From NCBI GenBank assembly GCA_963576565.1, contig OY755046.1, positions 72,533,719 to 72,597,718 of the forward strand: a stretch of 64,000 nucleotides of DNA, written 5' to 3'. Below, in pieces: positions 1 to 10,489 of this stretch; the first letter of the stretch is position 1, and the number at the start of each line of letters is the position of its first letter. The notes beneath the pieces are model-generated. The model ran no database searches, was not told the DNA's origin, and worked only from the letters and a program-made list of their open reading frames with translations. The position numbers and the translations under genes were made by a program. Source of the DNA: Aspidapion aeneum (lineage: Eukaryota; Arthropoda; Insecta; Coleoptera; Brentidae).

Positions 1-29
1 ACTGGTGACAAGGTTTAAAATAAGGGACA

Positions 30-165
30 AATTATTAAACTAACAAAAGAAAACAAAACAGCTGAAATCAAGAGTTACTCTTCTCTTTGGCCTATGCAGC
101 ATTCGATAAATTAAGCTACATAATAAAAAATAAAAAATATTCTCAGTGTTTGCCCACAGTTAGAA
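30..165 (+). pseudogene. LINE reverse-transcriptase C-terminal scrap
   Basis: This degraded stretch aligns by eye with 20545-20640: both share the attattaaacta start, an ...AAAACAGCT/AAATCAAGAG block and a translated motif like WAAFGKLSYI (here AYAAFDKLSYI). That motif is typical of the region after the catalytic domain in insect endonuclease-reverse transcriptase LINEs. Frames are broken. It is a TE fragment with no likely function. Confidence 0.5.
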
Positions 166-483
166 AAACGATAGCTGCAATGGACTGTATATATTTTTAT
201 TAAACCAAATCGCGAACAAACATAATAATTAAGAGAAATTAAGAGTCCATAGGTTAAATGCTGTAAAGCACACAACGGAAAGTCGAAAACAAGAGTACTC
301 ACCAATCTGCAGCCAATTTCTTCACGTTCCAGGGGCCCTTGTCAGGATCTAATGATGACACCACGTAGCTGAAGGGCTGAAGCTTCTAGTTCTATAGTTT
401 AGTACACAAACCGAGCACTTTCAAGTATAGAAAATTGTAATAAATGGGAGAAAGTAATTAACACGCCATTTTTCTTTGAAGTG

Positions 484-562
484 GTCGAAGCGCAGCCAAC
501 GATAAAGACCGGCCATGGCGCGTTATAAGCAAGTCGGTGGTCACGTGATCTTAGGAGTCCCA
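484..562. repeat. Inverted repeat, left arm (partner 1858-1940)
   Basis: The block containing GCAGCCAACGATAAAGACCG and then CACGTGATCTTAGGAG recurs as its reverse complement at 1858-1940 (GCAGCCCACGAGAAAGACCG, CACGTGATCGTAGGAG). The two arms bracket a P-element-like transposase remnant, so they may be subterminal repeats of that element. That link is inference. Confidence 0.5.
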
Positions 563-839
563 GGATTCTTATTGTATTGCTTAATATATTATATGTTTTT
601 ACACAATTTAAATAAATTAACAAAAAATTTTTGTTCTTTTATAGGCAAAAATTGAAAAAAATATTTTGCTGATATATGTGTTTATTATGGATAAAAGAAC
701 TGAATCTATAAAATAAAAAATTATACAAAATTTGCACTCTAATATCTTCAGGTACATATATTAGGTACATAATATCGTTAGTAACTTCAAATCTATACAA
801 GTCTTTCAAAATTGGACATATCAAACCTAAGCTTTTAGT

Positions 840-1580
840 TTTTTAATTTTTCTTTGAGTGTCATCGTCTTTGTCTGAGTTCTTATTCAAAGATTTATTCG
901 CAGACATAAATCATTGTGCTTTTTAATAAAATTATTTTAAAAACTTTACATGCCCTTAAACTAATTTTTTTAAGCTTTGACAATAGTTTTTCTCCACAAA
1001 AACACTCGCTAGAGTTCTCTGAAGAAAAATTTTCAATATAAAACATTTCACAATAATTTATTAAAACGAAACAAGTGATTTTGTGAATAAGTGAGATGGT
1101 TTTCACATTCAATGAACTAAATGTAGTGGTCGTCAATAATTTTTTGAAAAATTACCCAGCACAAAGTTTAATATATATCTCATTAAAGTGTAAGTTAACT
1201 ACCAACTCATGTTCTTTTAAAAGCTGTATCTTACTTTTTAAATATTTCACACTACCAGAGAGATTACTATCTGTTAACAATATTTTACAAATCAGTTTTT
1301 TAATATTGCGAGGGTGCGGAAGACATATTACCTTAGAATTGTAAATTGACGTGTATGCACTGGATGACTGGATAAACAAGGATAAAGCCAACATTAAAAT
1401 GTATCCACCTTATCTTCGATTCTCAGGTTACCTTTTCAAGAGACCTAATTGTTCAATAAGAAATGACAACTGAACACATTTTTCACTCTCACTATCGAAA
1501 ATGTCACTAAGGATGTCTATTACTTGATCAGTCTTATCCGAGATCTTATCTTTTACCACTTCTTTCCCGTTTGCAACATA
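840..1580 (-). pseudogene. P-element-like (THAP9-type) transposase remnant
   Basis: Read on the minus strand in several frames, the segment gives FLIEQLGLLKR, then (1394 to 1152) ALSLFIQSSSAYTSIYNSK, ICLPHPRNIKKL, YLKSKIQLLKEHE and HFNEIYIK, followed toward 900 by a helix-rich C-terminal part. The order LPHPR, YLK, HE and (D)EIYVK is what I know from the RNase H-like catalytic region of P-element/THAP9 transposases. Here the acidic position of DEIYVK reads N, and there are stops and frameshifts, so it is inactive. The THAP zinc finger is not visible. The assignment rests on remembered family motifs, so a profile search should confirm it. A generic unknown DNA transposase is the alternative. 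Confidence 0.6.
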
Positions 1581-1690
1581 TTAGGTTTCAGTTTTATAGT
1601 TGGACCGACAAGGAACAACACTAATTACACGTTCGCGGCATTGTTTATCTTATAGGTATTTCTTTATAATTTACTCATTAGCCATTAATT

Positions 1691-1737
1691 ATTTTAACGC
1701 AGCCCACTGCAGTCTTTTTCGTGGGCTGCGTTATTTT
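1691..1737. repeat. Short perfect hairpin
   Basis: A 17-base arm (ATTTTAACGCAGCCCAC) pairs with GTGGGCTGCGTTATTTTAAT about 14 bases later, apart from a small offset. It lies just inside the inner side of the right inverted-repeat arm of the P-like remnant. It is probably a subterminal hairpin of a DNA element. Confidence 0.5.
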
Positions 1738-1857
1738 AATACCTTTGATAAAATTCACATAAAATTGGTGCCCGAATTAAAAAAAAAATCGACGTAAACA
1801 AACATACCAAAACTGAACACACACATGTTTTATAATGACAGCGGGCCGTGAGACGTT

Positions 1858-1940
1858 TTTTTGTGAGCCTCCTACGATCACGTGATAATTCCGCGCCCGG
1901 GCCGGTCTTTCTCGTGGGCTGCGGGTCGAAGGGATCTCTC
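1858..1940. repeat. Inverted repeat, right arm (partner 484-562)
   Basis: This is the reverse-complement partner of the 484-562 block. The arms differ by several substitutions and small indels, so the structure is old. Together they frame about 1.4 kb that includes the P-like transposase remnant. Confidence 0.5.
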
Positions 1941-2062
1941 TGATTCTTGTTGCGCATGTCCCAAGTGCGGAAAAATGTACTCTCTTTCTTATTCAATTGT
2001 GTGGTTTTAAATTTTAAAATGAACCGCGAAATTTAGCGCGTACCTCGAAACAAAAGTGCATT

Positions 2063-2490
2063 AGCAATGTATCCTTTCTGTACTTAACTATGGATCCCAG
2101 ATCTGGACACACAAAATCAAACATAGATAAGGTAACAAAAGCCCAAAGATCAATGAAAAGACAAATGTTACATGTAAAGCTAACAGATAGAAAAAGGAAT
2201 GAATGGATAAGAAATAAAGCAAAAGTAAGGGATGTCTGAGAAGACGTAGCAAAATTAAAATGGAAATTTGTCAGTCATAAAGCCAGTCAGAATGACGATC
2301 GATGGAACAAATGTATTGTAAACTGGAGACCTTGCGAAAATAAAAGAAGTAGGGGAAGACCCCATATTAGATGGGTGGACAATTTTAAGAAACATGCGGG
2401 GACTAGATGGATGAACACGGCGACAGATAGATAAGAGTGGACGATATTGGAGAAGGCCTATGTCTAAAGATGAATCGAAGAAGGCTAAAT
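2063..2490 (+). pseudogene. LINE 3' end: RT C-terminus and (ATAG)n tail
   Basis: Translation in mixed frames gives QCILSVLTYGSQ, then KAQRSMKRQMLHVKLTDRKR, then the PHIRWVDNFKKHAG-like and LEKAYV blocks. This is the usual C-terminal arrangement of insect endonuclease-reverse transcriptase LINEs (RTE-like type). Several stops and frameshifts are present. The coding part ends in GATAGATAGATA, a short-repeat tail expected at such LINE 3' ends. Only the terminal few hundred bases of the element are here. A second copy of the start of this piece is at 20674-20748. Confidence 0.65.
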
Positions 2491-2890
2491 AGATAGATAG
2501 ATAAAGTAAATAAATTATGTCTTCTTCATATCAGTTAGACTGCTCCAATAAAAATGTCGTCGTTTTTAGTGGAAACTTTTATCAAAACTTTTTCCGATTT
2601 TTCAAGATAAATTTTTCTTAATTTAGTTTAATTAGTCTTAGAGACAGATAGTTCACGTCTCCTGGGGTTTCTCAAATAGATAGCTTAAGTAAAAGTTTTA
2701 AGAAAATTAATAGAAAAAGAAAGTTAAGTTCGTTTAAGGATTTAAGGATTTAACTACATTTTAAAACATCATTATGACTTTATTTTATTCAATCATCGAG
2801 AAACAACACAGATACAGTGAAACCTCTCCTTGCGAAGACCTCTATTAAACGGACACTCCCTTTAGCCGGACAAATTTGTTAGAACAAAGC
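2449..2890 (+). repeat. Long direct repeat, copy 1 (with 9930-10388)
   Basis: About 440 bases beginning GGAGAAGGCCTATGTCTAAA match 9930-10388 nearly base for base, including the LINE 3' tail, the unknown AT-rich segment after it and the left end of a pogo-type element. The two copies sit on either side of the satellite array, so the array is bracketed by a duplicated segment. Confidence 0.85.
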
Positions 2891-3360
2891 TTTTCCCTAT
2901 TTCTTTACATGTAAAATTCACTCCTATAGCCGGACACTCTAATAACAAAAACCTCTGACAACGGGACGGAGCTCTGCACGACATGAGCGTTAATATTATG
3001 TATATGTTGGCAACAACGCACTCTAGAGCCGGGGCATGACCTTTTTCCGTTTTAATACAAAGACTAAATACTTCTGTCGTATTTACAAAATATATTATTC
3101 GGCGGGAATGCTATGTTTTATTTTTATTGTTCAGTTGGGTAGTTATAGATCTCTTGGATTGAAGTTGTTAACATTGCGGAGAAGGAACCTCTATCAGCAC
3201 GAAAGATCGCTAAAAAATGTAATATCGAAAAAACCCAAGCAGCGGAAATTGTTAATAAGTATATATTAAAATTTCGCAGTTCTCTCTTATAAGCGGACAC
3301 CTCCAATAAGCGGACAAAATCGAACAAACCGTGAGTGTCCGCTTATAGGAGGTTTCACTG
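2815..3360 (+). mobile_element. pogo/Tigger-type deletion derivative, 546 bp
   Basis: The terminal inverted repeats start CAGTGAAACCTC and end GAGGTTTCACTG, and the subterminal regions repeat AAGCGGACA-type motifs. TA is present at both edges (2813-2814 and 3361-3362), as expected for Tc1/mariner/pogo insertion. The interior keeps only the start of the transposase gene (see 3158-3266), then jumps to the 3' terminus. This is a classic internally deleted, non-autonomous copy that could move only with transposase supplied elsewhere. Confidence 0.85.
3158..3266 (+). pseudogene. pogo transposase N-terminal psq/CENP-B HTH fragment
   Basis: One open frame reads IEVVNIAEKEPLSARKIAKK and then CNIEKTQAAEIVNKY. 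This matches the pipsqueak/CENP-B N-terminal helix-turn-helix that binds the terminal repeats of pogo/Tigger transposons (the conserved feel is SARKIAKKFNI.KTQ). The DDE catalytic domain is missing because the element is internally deleted right after this domain. The start codon and upstream residues are not resolvable. The longer ORF calls over this region on either strand are in the wrong frame. Confidence 0.75.
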
Positions 3361-3642
3361 TATTGCGTCAAAATAAAAAGTAAATACCGTTACACGAACC
3401 TGAAAATATTACAGTTGTAGATGTAATAAAAAAAAATTAAAAACAAAATAATTTAAAAAAAATTTAGGTCAACCTATTTTTTTTTTTCTATTGCATTTAG
3501 GTCATGACCACTATTATTATACTCTAATTGCTAGCCCCCAAAATATTAAAAATTGATTCCCAAAGTTTGGCGGCTTGTCCCGGTGTAATTATTGGCCTAT
3601 ACAGCTTTAATTAAAATAAATTGATCCATGAGGAATCTGAGT

Positions 3643-6600
3643 GGCCGCCAAAGTCACTTCAGTTTTGAGTTTTGGCAATTTAAACATTTATTTATTTCTT
3701 ACAAACACTAACCTTTAGAGCAACTTTTGGGGTCTTTTTTATTTCTTTGTGAGGCAAGCAATAAAAATATATCAATTGTTTTGACGTATATCCAATAACA
3801 AAAAAGTTGACTTTTTTTAAAAGTTTTTGAAAATTTTCAACTTTTGATTCTATTTTTCTCGATAACCATTACATCTACAACGGTAATATTTTTAGGTTAG
3901 TATAAGCGACTCCGTAGCTTCGTCGTGGCACAGTATCAACCAAATGTTTTTTTTGAAATTTTTGGTGAAAATTTTCCTGACCAAAGGGGTACCCAAAAAG
4001 TGCAGTTTTTTAATTTTTTTAAATTGTTAACTTTGTAAAAATATATATTATAATACATTAAATTAAACTTCTCGCCCCCCCCTACAAAATAATATAAAAG
4101 ATAAAGTATAGGTGTTTATAATAATGCCGAGAGAGGCCGCCAAAGTCACTTCAGTTTTGAGTTTTGGCAATTTAAACATTTATTTATTTCTTACATACAC
4201 TAACCTTAAGAGCAACTTTTGGGCTCTTTTTTATTTCTTTGTGAGGCAAGCAATAAAAATATATCAAACGTATATCCAATAACAAAAAAGTTGACTTTTT
4301 TTTGAAGTTTTTGAAAATTTTCAACTTTTGATTCTATTTTTCTCGATAACCATTACATCTACAACGGTAATATTTTTAGGTTAGTATAAGGGACTCCGTA
4401 GCTTCGTCGTCGCACAGTATCAACCAAATGTTTTTTTTGAAATTTTTGGTGAAAATTTTCCTGACCAAAGGGGTACCCAAAAAGTGCAGTTTTTTAATTT
4501 TTTTAAATTGTTAACTTTGTAAAAATATATATTATAATACATTAAATTAAACTTCTCGGGCCCCCCTATAAAATGATATAAAAGATAAAGTATAGGTGTT
4601 TATAATAATGCCGAGAGAGGCCGCCAAAGTCACTTCAGTTTTGAGTTTTGGCAATTTAAACATTTATTTATTTCTTACAAACACTAACCTTTAGAGCAAC
4701 TTTTGGGGTCTTTTTTATTTCTTTGTGAGGCAAGCAATAAGAATATAACAATTGTTTTGACGTATATCCAATAACAAAAAAGTTGACTTTTTTTTGAAGT
4801 TTTTGAAAATTTTCAACTTTTGATTCTATTTTTCTCGATAACCGTTACATCTACAACGGTAATATTTTTAGGTTAGTATAAGGGACTCCGTAGCTTCGTC
4901 GTGGCACAGTATCAACCAAATGTTTTTTTTGAAATTTTTGGTGAAAATTTTCCTGACCAAAGAGGTACCCAAAAAGTGCAGTTTTTTAATTTTTTTAAAT
5001 TGTTAACTTTGTAAAAATATATATTATAATACATTAAATTAAACTTCTCGGGCCCCCCTATAAAATGATATAAAAGATAAAGTATAGGTGTTTATAATAA
5101 TGCCGAGAGAGGCCGCCAAAGTCACTTCAGTTTTGAGTTTTGGCAATTTAAACATTTATTTATTTCTTACAAACACTAACCTTTAGAGCAACTTTTGGGG
5201 TCTTTTTTATTTCTTTGTGAGGCAAGCAATAAGAATATAACAATTGTTTTGACGTATTTCCAATAACTAAAAAGTTGACTTTTTTTTGAAGTTTTTGAAA
5301 ATTTTCAACTTTTGATTCTATTTTTCTCGATAACCGTTACATCTACAACGGTAATATTTTTAGGTTAGTATAAGGGACTCCGTAGCTTCGTCGTGGCACA
5401 GTATCAACCAAATGTTTTTTTTTTAATTTTTGGTGAAAATTTTCCTGACCAAAGGGGTACCCAAAAAGTGCAGTTTTTTAATTTTTTTAAATTGTTAACT
5501 TTGTAAAAATATATATTATAATACATTAAATTAAACTTCTCGGGCCCCTCTATAAAACGATATAAAAGATAAAGTATAGGTGTTTATAATAATGCCGAGA
5601 GAGGCCGCCAAAGTCACTTCAGTTTTGAGTTTTGGCAATTTAAACATTTATTTATTTCTTACAAACACTAACCTTTAGAGCAACTTTTGAGGTCTTTTTT
5701 ATTTCTTTGTGAGGCAAGTAATAAGAATATAACAATTGTTTTGACGTATATCCAATAACAAAAAAGTTGACTTTTTTTTGAATTTTTTGAAAATTTTCAA
5801 CTTTTGATTCTATTTTTCTCGATAACCATTACATCTACAACGGTAATATTTTTAGGTTAGTATAAGGGACTCCGTAGCTTCGTCGTGGCACAGTATCAAC
5901 CAAATGTTTTTTTTGAATTTTTTGGTGAAAATTTTCCTGACCAAAGGGGTACCCAAAAAGTGCAGTTTTTTAATTTTTTTAAATTGTTTACTTTGTAAAA
6001 ATATATATTATAATACATTAAATTAAACTTCTCGGGCCCCTCTATAAAATGATATAAAAGATAAAGTATATGTGTTTATAATAATGCCGAGAGAGGCCGC
6101 CAAAATCACTTCAGTTTTGAGTTTTGGCAATTTAAACATTTATTTATTTCTTACAAACACTAACCTTTAGAGCAACTTTTAGGGTCTTTTTTATTTCTTT
6201 GTGAGGAAAGCAATAAAAATATAAGAATTGTTTTGACGTATATCCAATAACAAAAAAGTTGACTTTTTTTTGAATTTTTTGAAAATTTTCAACTTTTGAT
6301 TCTATTTTTCTCGATAACCATTACATCTACAACGCTAATATTTTTAGGTTAGTATAAGGGACTCCGTAGCTTCGTCGTGGCACAGTATCAACCAAATGTT
6401 TTTTTTGAAATTTTTGGTGAAAATTTTCCTGACCAAAGGGGTACCCAAAAAGTGCAGTTTTTTAATTTTTTTAAATTGTTAACTTTGTAAAAATATATAT
6501 TATAATACATTAAATTAAACTTCTCAGGCCCCTCTATAAAACGATACAAAAGATAAAGTATAGGTGTTTATAATAATGCCGAGAGAGGCCGCCAAAGTCA

Positions 6601-9600
6601 CTTCAGTTTTGAGTTTTGGCAATTTAAACATTTATTTATTTCTTACAAACACTAACCTTTAGAGCAACTTTTGAGGTCTTTTTTATTTCTTTGTGAGGCA
6701 AGTAATAAGAATATAACAATTGTTTTGACGTATATCCAATAACAAAAAAGTTGACTTTTTTTTGAATTTTTTGAAAATTTTCAACTTTTGATTCTATTTT
6801 TCTCGATAACCATTACATCTACAACGCTAATATTTTTAGGTTAGTATAAGGGACTCCGTAGCTTCGTCGTGGCACAGTATCAACCAAATGTTTTTTTTGA
6901 AATTTTTGGTGAAAATTTTCCTGACCAAAGGGGTACCCAAAAAGTGCAGTTTTTTAATTTTTTTAAATTGTTAACTTTGTAAAAATATATATTATAATAC
7001 ATTAAATTAAACTTCTCAGGCCCCTCTATAAAACGATACAAAAGATAAAGTATAGGTGTTTATAATAATGCCGAGAGAGGCCGCCAAAGTCACTTCAGTT
7101 TTGAGTTTTGGCAATTTAAACATTTATTTATTTCTTACAAACACTAACCTTTAGAGCAACTTTTGGGGTCTTTTTTATTTCTTTGTGAGGCAAGCAATAA
7201 GAATATAACAATTGTTTTGACGTATATCCAATAACAAAAAAGTTGACTTTTTTTTGAAGTTTTTGAAAATTTTCAACTTTTGATTCTATTTTTCTCGATA
7301 ACCGTTACATCTACAACGGTAATATTTTTAGGTTAGTATAAGGGACTCCGTAGCTTCGTCGTGGCACAGTATCAACCAAATGTTTTTTTTTAAATTTTTG
7401 GTGAAAATTTTCCTGACCAAAGGGGTACCCAAAAAGTGCAGTTTTTTAATTTTTTTAAATTGTTAACTTTGTAAAAATATATATTATAATACATTAAATT
7501 AAACTTCTCAGGCCCCTCTATAAAACGATACAAAAGATAAAGTATAGGTGTTTATAATAATGCCGAGAGAGGCCGCCAAAGTCACTTCAGTTTTGAGTTT
7601 TGGCAATTTAAACATTTATTTATTTCTTACAAACACTAACCTTTAGAGCAACTTTTGGGGTCTTTTTTATTTCTTTGTGAGGCAAGCAATAAGAATATAA
7701 CAATTGTTTTGACGTATTTCCAATAACTAAAAAGTTGACTTTTTTTTGAAGTTTTTGAAAATTTTCAACTTTTGATTCTATTTTTCTCGATAACCGTTAC
7801 ATCTACAACGGTAATATTTTTAGGTTAGTATAAGGGACTCCGTAGCTTCGTCGTGGCACAGTATCAACCAAATGTTTTTTTTTAAATTTTTGGTGAAAAT
7901 TTTCCTGACCAAAGGGGTACCCAAAAAGTGCAGTTTTTTAATTTTTTTAAATTGTTAACTTTGTAAAAATATATATTATAATACATTAAATTAAACTTCT
8001 CAGGCCCCTCTATAAAACGATACAAAAGATAAAGTATAGGTGTTTATAATAATGCCGAGAGAGGCCGCCAAAGTCACTTCAGTTTTGAGTTTTGGCAATT
8101 TAAACATTTATTTATTTCTTACAAACACTAACCTTTAGAGCAACTTTTGGGGTCTTTTTTATTTCTTTGTGAGGCAAGCAATAAGAATATAACAATTGTT
8201 TTGACGTATATCCAATAACAAAAAAGTTGACTTTTTTTTGAAGTTTTTGAAAATTTTCAACTTTTGATTCTATTTTTCTCGATAACCGTTACATCTACAA
8301 CGGTAATATTTTTAGGTTAGTATAAGGGACTCCGTAGCTTCGTCGTGGCACAGTATCAACCAAATGTTTTTTTTTAAATTTTTGGTGAAAATTTTCCTGA
8401 CCAAAGGGGTACCCAAAAAGTGCAGTTTTTTAATTTTTTTAAATTGTTAACTTTGTAAAAATATATATTATAATACATTAAATTAAACTTCTCGGGCCCC
8501 TCTATAAAACGATATAAAAGATAAAGTATAGATGTTTATAATAATGCCGAGAGAGGCCGCCAAAGTCACTTCAGTTTTGAGTTTTGGCAATTTAAACATT
8601 TATTTATTTCTTACAAACACTAACCTTTAGAGCAACTTTTGGGGTCTTTTTTATTTCTTTGTGAGGCAAGTAATAAGAATATAACAATTGTTTTGACGTA
8701 TATCCAATAACAAAAAAGTTGACTTTTTTTTAAAGTTTTTGAAAATTTTCATCTTTTGATTCTATTTTTCTCGATAACCATTACATCTACAACGATAATA
8801 TTTTTAGGTTAGTATAAGGGACTCGGTAGCTTCGTCGTCGCACAGTATCAACCAAATGTTTTTTTTTAAATTTTTGGTGAAAATTTTCCTGACCAAAGGG
8901 GTACCCAAAAAGTGCAGTTTTTTAATTTTTTTAAATTGTTAACTTTGTAAAAATATATATTATAATACATTAAATTAAACTTCTCGGGCCCCCCTATAAA
9001 ACGATATAAAAGATAAAGTATAGGTGTTTATAATAATGCCAAGAGAGGCCGCCAAAGTCACTTCAGTTTTGAGTTTTGGCAATTTAAACATTTATTTATT
9101 TCCTACAAACACTAACCTTTAGAGCAACTTTTGGGGTCTTTTTTATTTCTTTGTGAGGCAAGCAATAAGAATATAACAATTGTTTTGACGTATATCCAAT
9201 AACAAAAAAGTTGACTTTTTTTAAAAGTTTTTGAAAATTTTCAACTTTTGATTCTATTTTTCTCGATAACCATTACATCTACAACGGTAATATTTTTAGG
9301 TTAGTATAAGCGACTCCGTAGCTTCGTCGTGGCACAGTATCAACCAAATGTTTTTTTTGAAATTTTTGGTGAAAATTTTCCTGACCAAAGGGGTACCCAA
9401 AAAGTGCAGTTTTTTAATTTTTTTAAATTGTTAACTTTGTAAAAATATATATTATAATACATTAAATTAAACTTCTCGGGCCCCTCTATAAAACGATATA
9501 AAAGATAAAGTATAGGTGTTTATAATAATGCCGAGAGAGGCCGCCAAAGTCACTTCAGTTTTGAGTTTTGGCAATTTAAACATTTATTTATTTCTTACAA

Positions 9601-9860
9601 ACACTAACCTTTAGAGCAACTTTTGGGGTCTTTTTTATTTCTTTGTGAGGCAAGCAATAAGAATATAACAATTGTTTTGACGTATATCCAATAACAAAAA
9701 AGTTGACTTTTTTTTAAAGTTTTTGAAAATTTTCATCTTTTGATTCTATTTTTCTCGATAACCATTACATCTACAACGGTAATATTTTTAGGTTAGTATA
9801 AGCGACTCCGTAGCTTCATCGTGGCACAGTATCAACCAAATGTTTTTTTTGAAATTTTTG
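3643..9860. repeat. Satellite array, 492-bp monomer x about 12.6
   Basis: The marker GCCGCCAAAGTCACTTCAG recurs (one copy AAAATCAC) at 3644, 4136, 4620, 5112, 5604, 6096, 6588, 7080, 7572, 8064, 8556, 9048 and 9540. Spacing is exactly 492 except for unit 2 (484), which lacks an ATTGTTTTG-like block. The last unit stops after about 320 bases, at 9860. Monomers are AT-rich, nearly identical and without an ORF. Shared private variants link units 3-4 with 8-9 and link 5 with 7, 11 with 13 and 1 with 12, which indicates unequal exchange. The role is unknown; heterochromatic satellite is the simplest reading. Confidence 0.95.
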
Positions 9861-9928
9861 CCTAGATAGCAAGAGATCACGGGTTCGATCCCCGGCTGAA
9901 GCAGAAAACTTTTTTCTTATTTTTCTTA
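9861..9928 (+). mobile_element. 3' half of a tRNA-derived SINE
   Basis: The sequence contains the RNA polymerase III B box GGGTTCGATCCC within a tRNA-like 3' half (AGCAAGAGATCACGGGTTCG) and a T-rich tail TTTTTTCTTATTTTTC. The same layout appears in reverse at 41583-41655. The A-box half is missing because the satellite abuts it directly. Confidence 0.6.
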
Positions 9929-9929
9929 T

Positions 9930-10388
9930 GGAGAAGGCCTATGTCTAAATATGAATCGAAGAAGGCTAAATATATAGATAGATAAAGTAAATAAATTATT
10001 TCTTCTTCATATCAGTTGGACTGCTCCAATAAAAATGTCGTCGTTTTTAGTGGAAACTTTTATCAAAACTTTTTCCGATTTTTCAAGATAAATTTTTCTT
10101 AATTTAGTTTAATTAGTCTTAGAGACAGATAGTTCACGTCTCCTGGGGTTTCTCAAATAGATGGCTTAAGTAAAAGTTTTAAGAAAATTAATAGAAAAAG
10201 AAAGTTAAGTTAGTTTAAGGATTTAATAATTTAACTACATTTTAAAACATTATTGTGACTTTATTTTATTCGATCATCGAGAAACAACACAGATACAGTG
10301 AAACCTCTCCTTGCGGACACCTCTATTAAGCGGACACTCCCTTTAGCCGGACAAATTTGTTAGAACCAAGCTTTTGCCTATTTCTTTA
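9930..10388 (+). repeat. Long direct repeat, copy 2, with truncated pogo end
   Basis: This matches 2449-2890, including the CAGTGAAACCTC pogo terminus at about 10290. Here the pogo homology stops near 10388, whereas copy 1 continues to a complete element. Copy 2 keeps TTGCGGACACCTCTATTAAG without the small deletion seen in copy 1, so it is closer to the pogo consensus. Confidence 0.85.
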
Positions 10389-10489
10389 GTCGAAGTCGAA
10401 CACAGTAGGTACGTGGTGCACAACGGGCCCAGAAAGGCGGCCTAGGTGCCAGGTTAGATCCTTTAAGGGTGCTAACCGCCACTACCGTA

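Noticed and set aside
3643..9860. CRISPR-like array of regular repeats
   Set aside because: Units of 492 bp are contiguous and nearly identical, with no unique spacers. It is a eukaryotic satellite, not a CRISPR.
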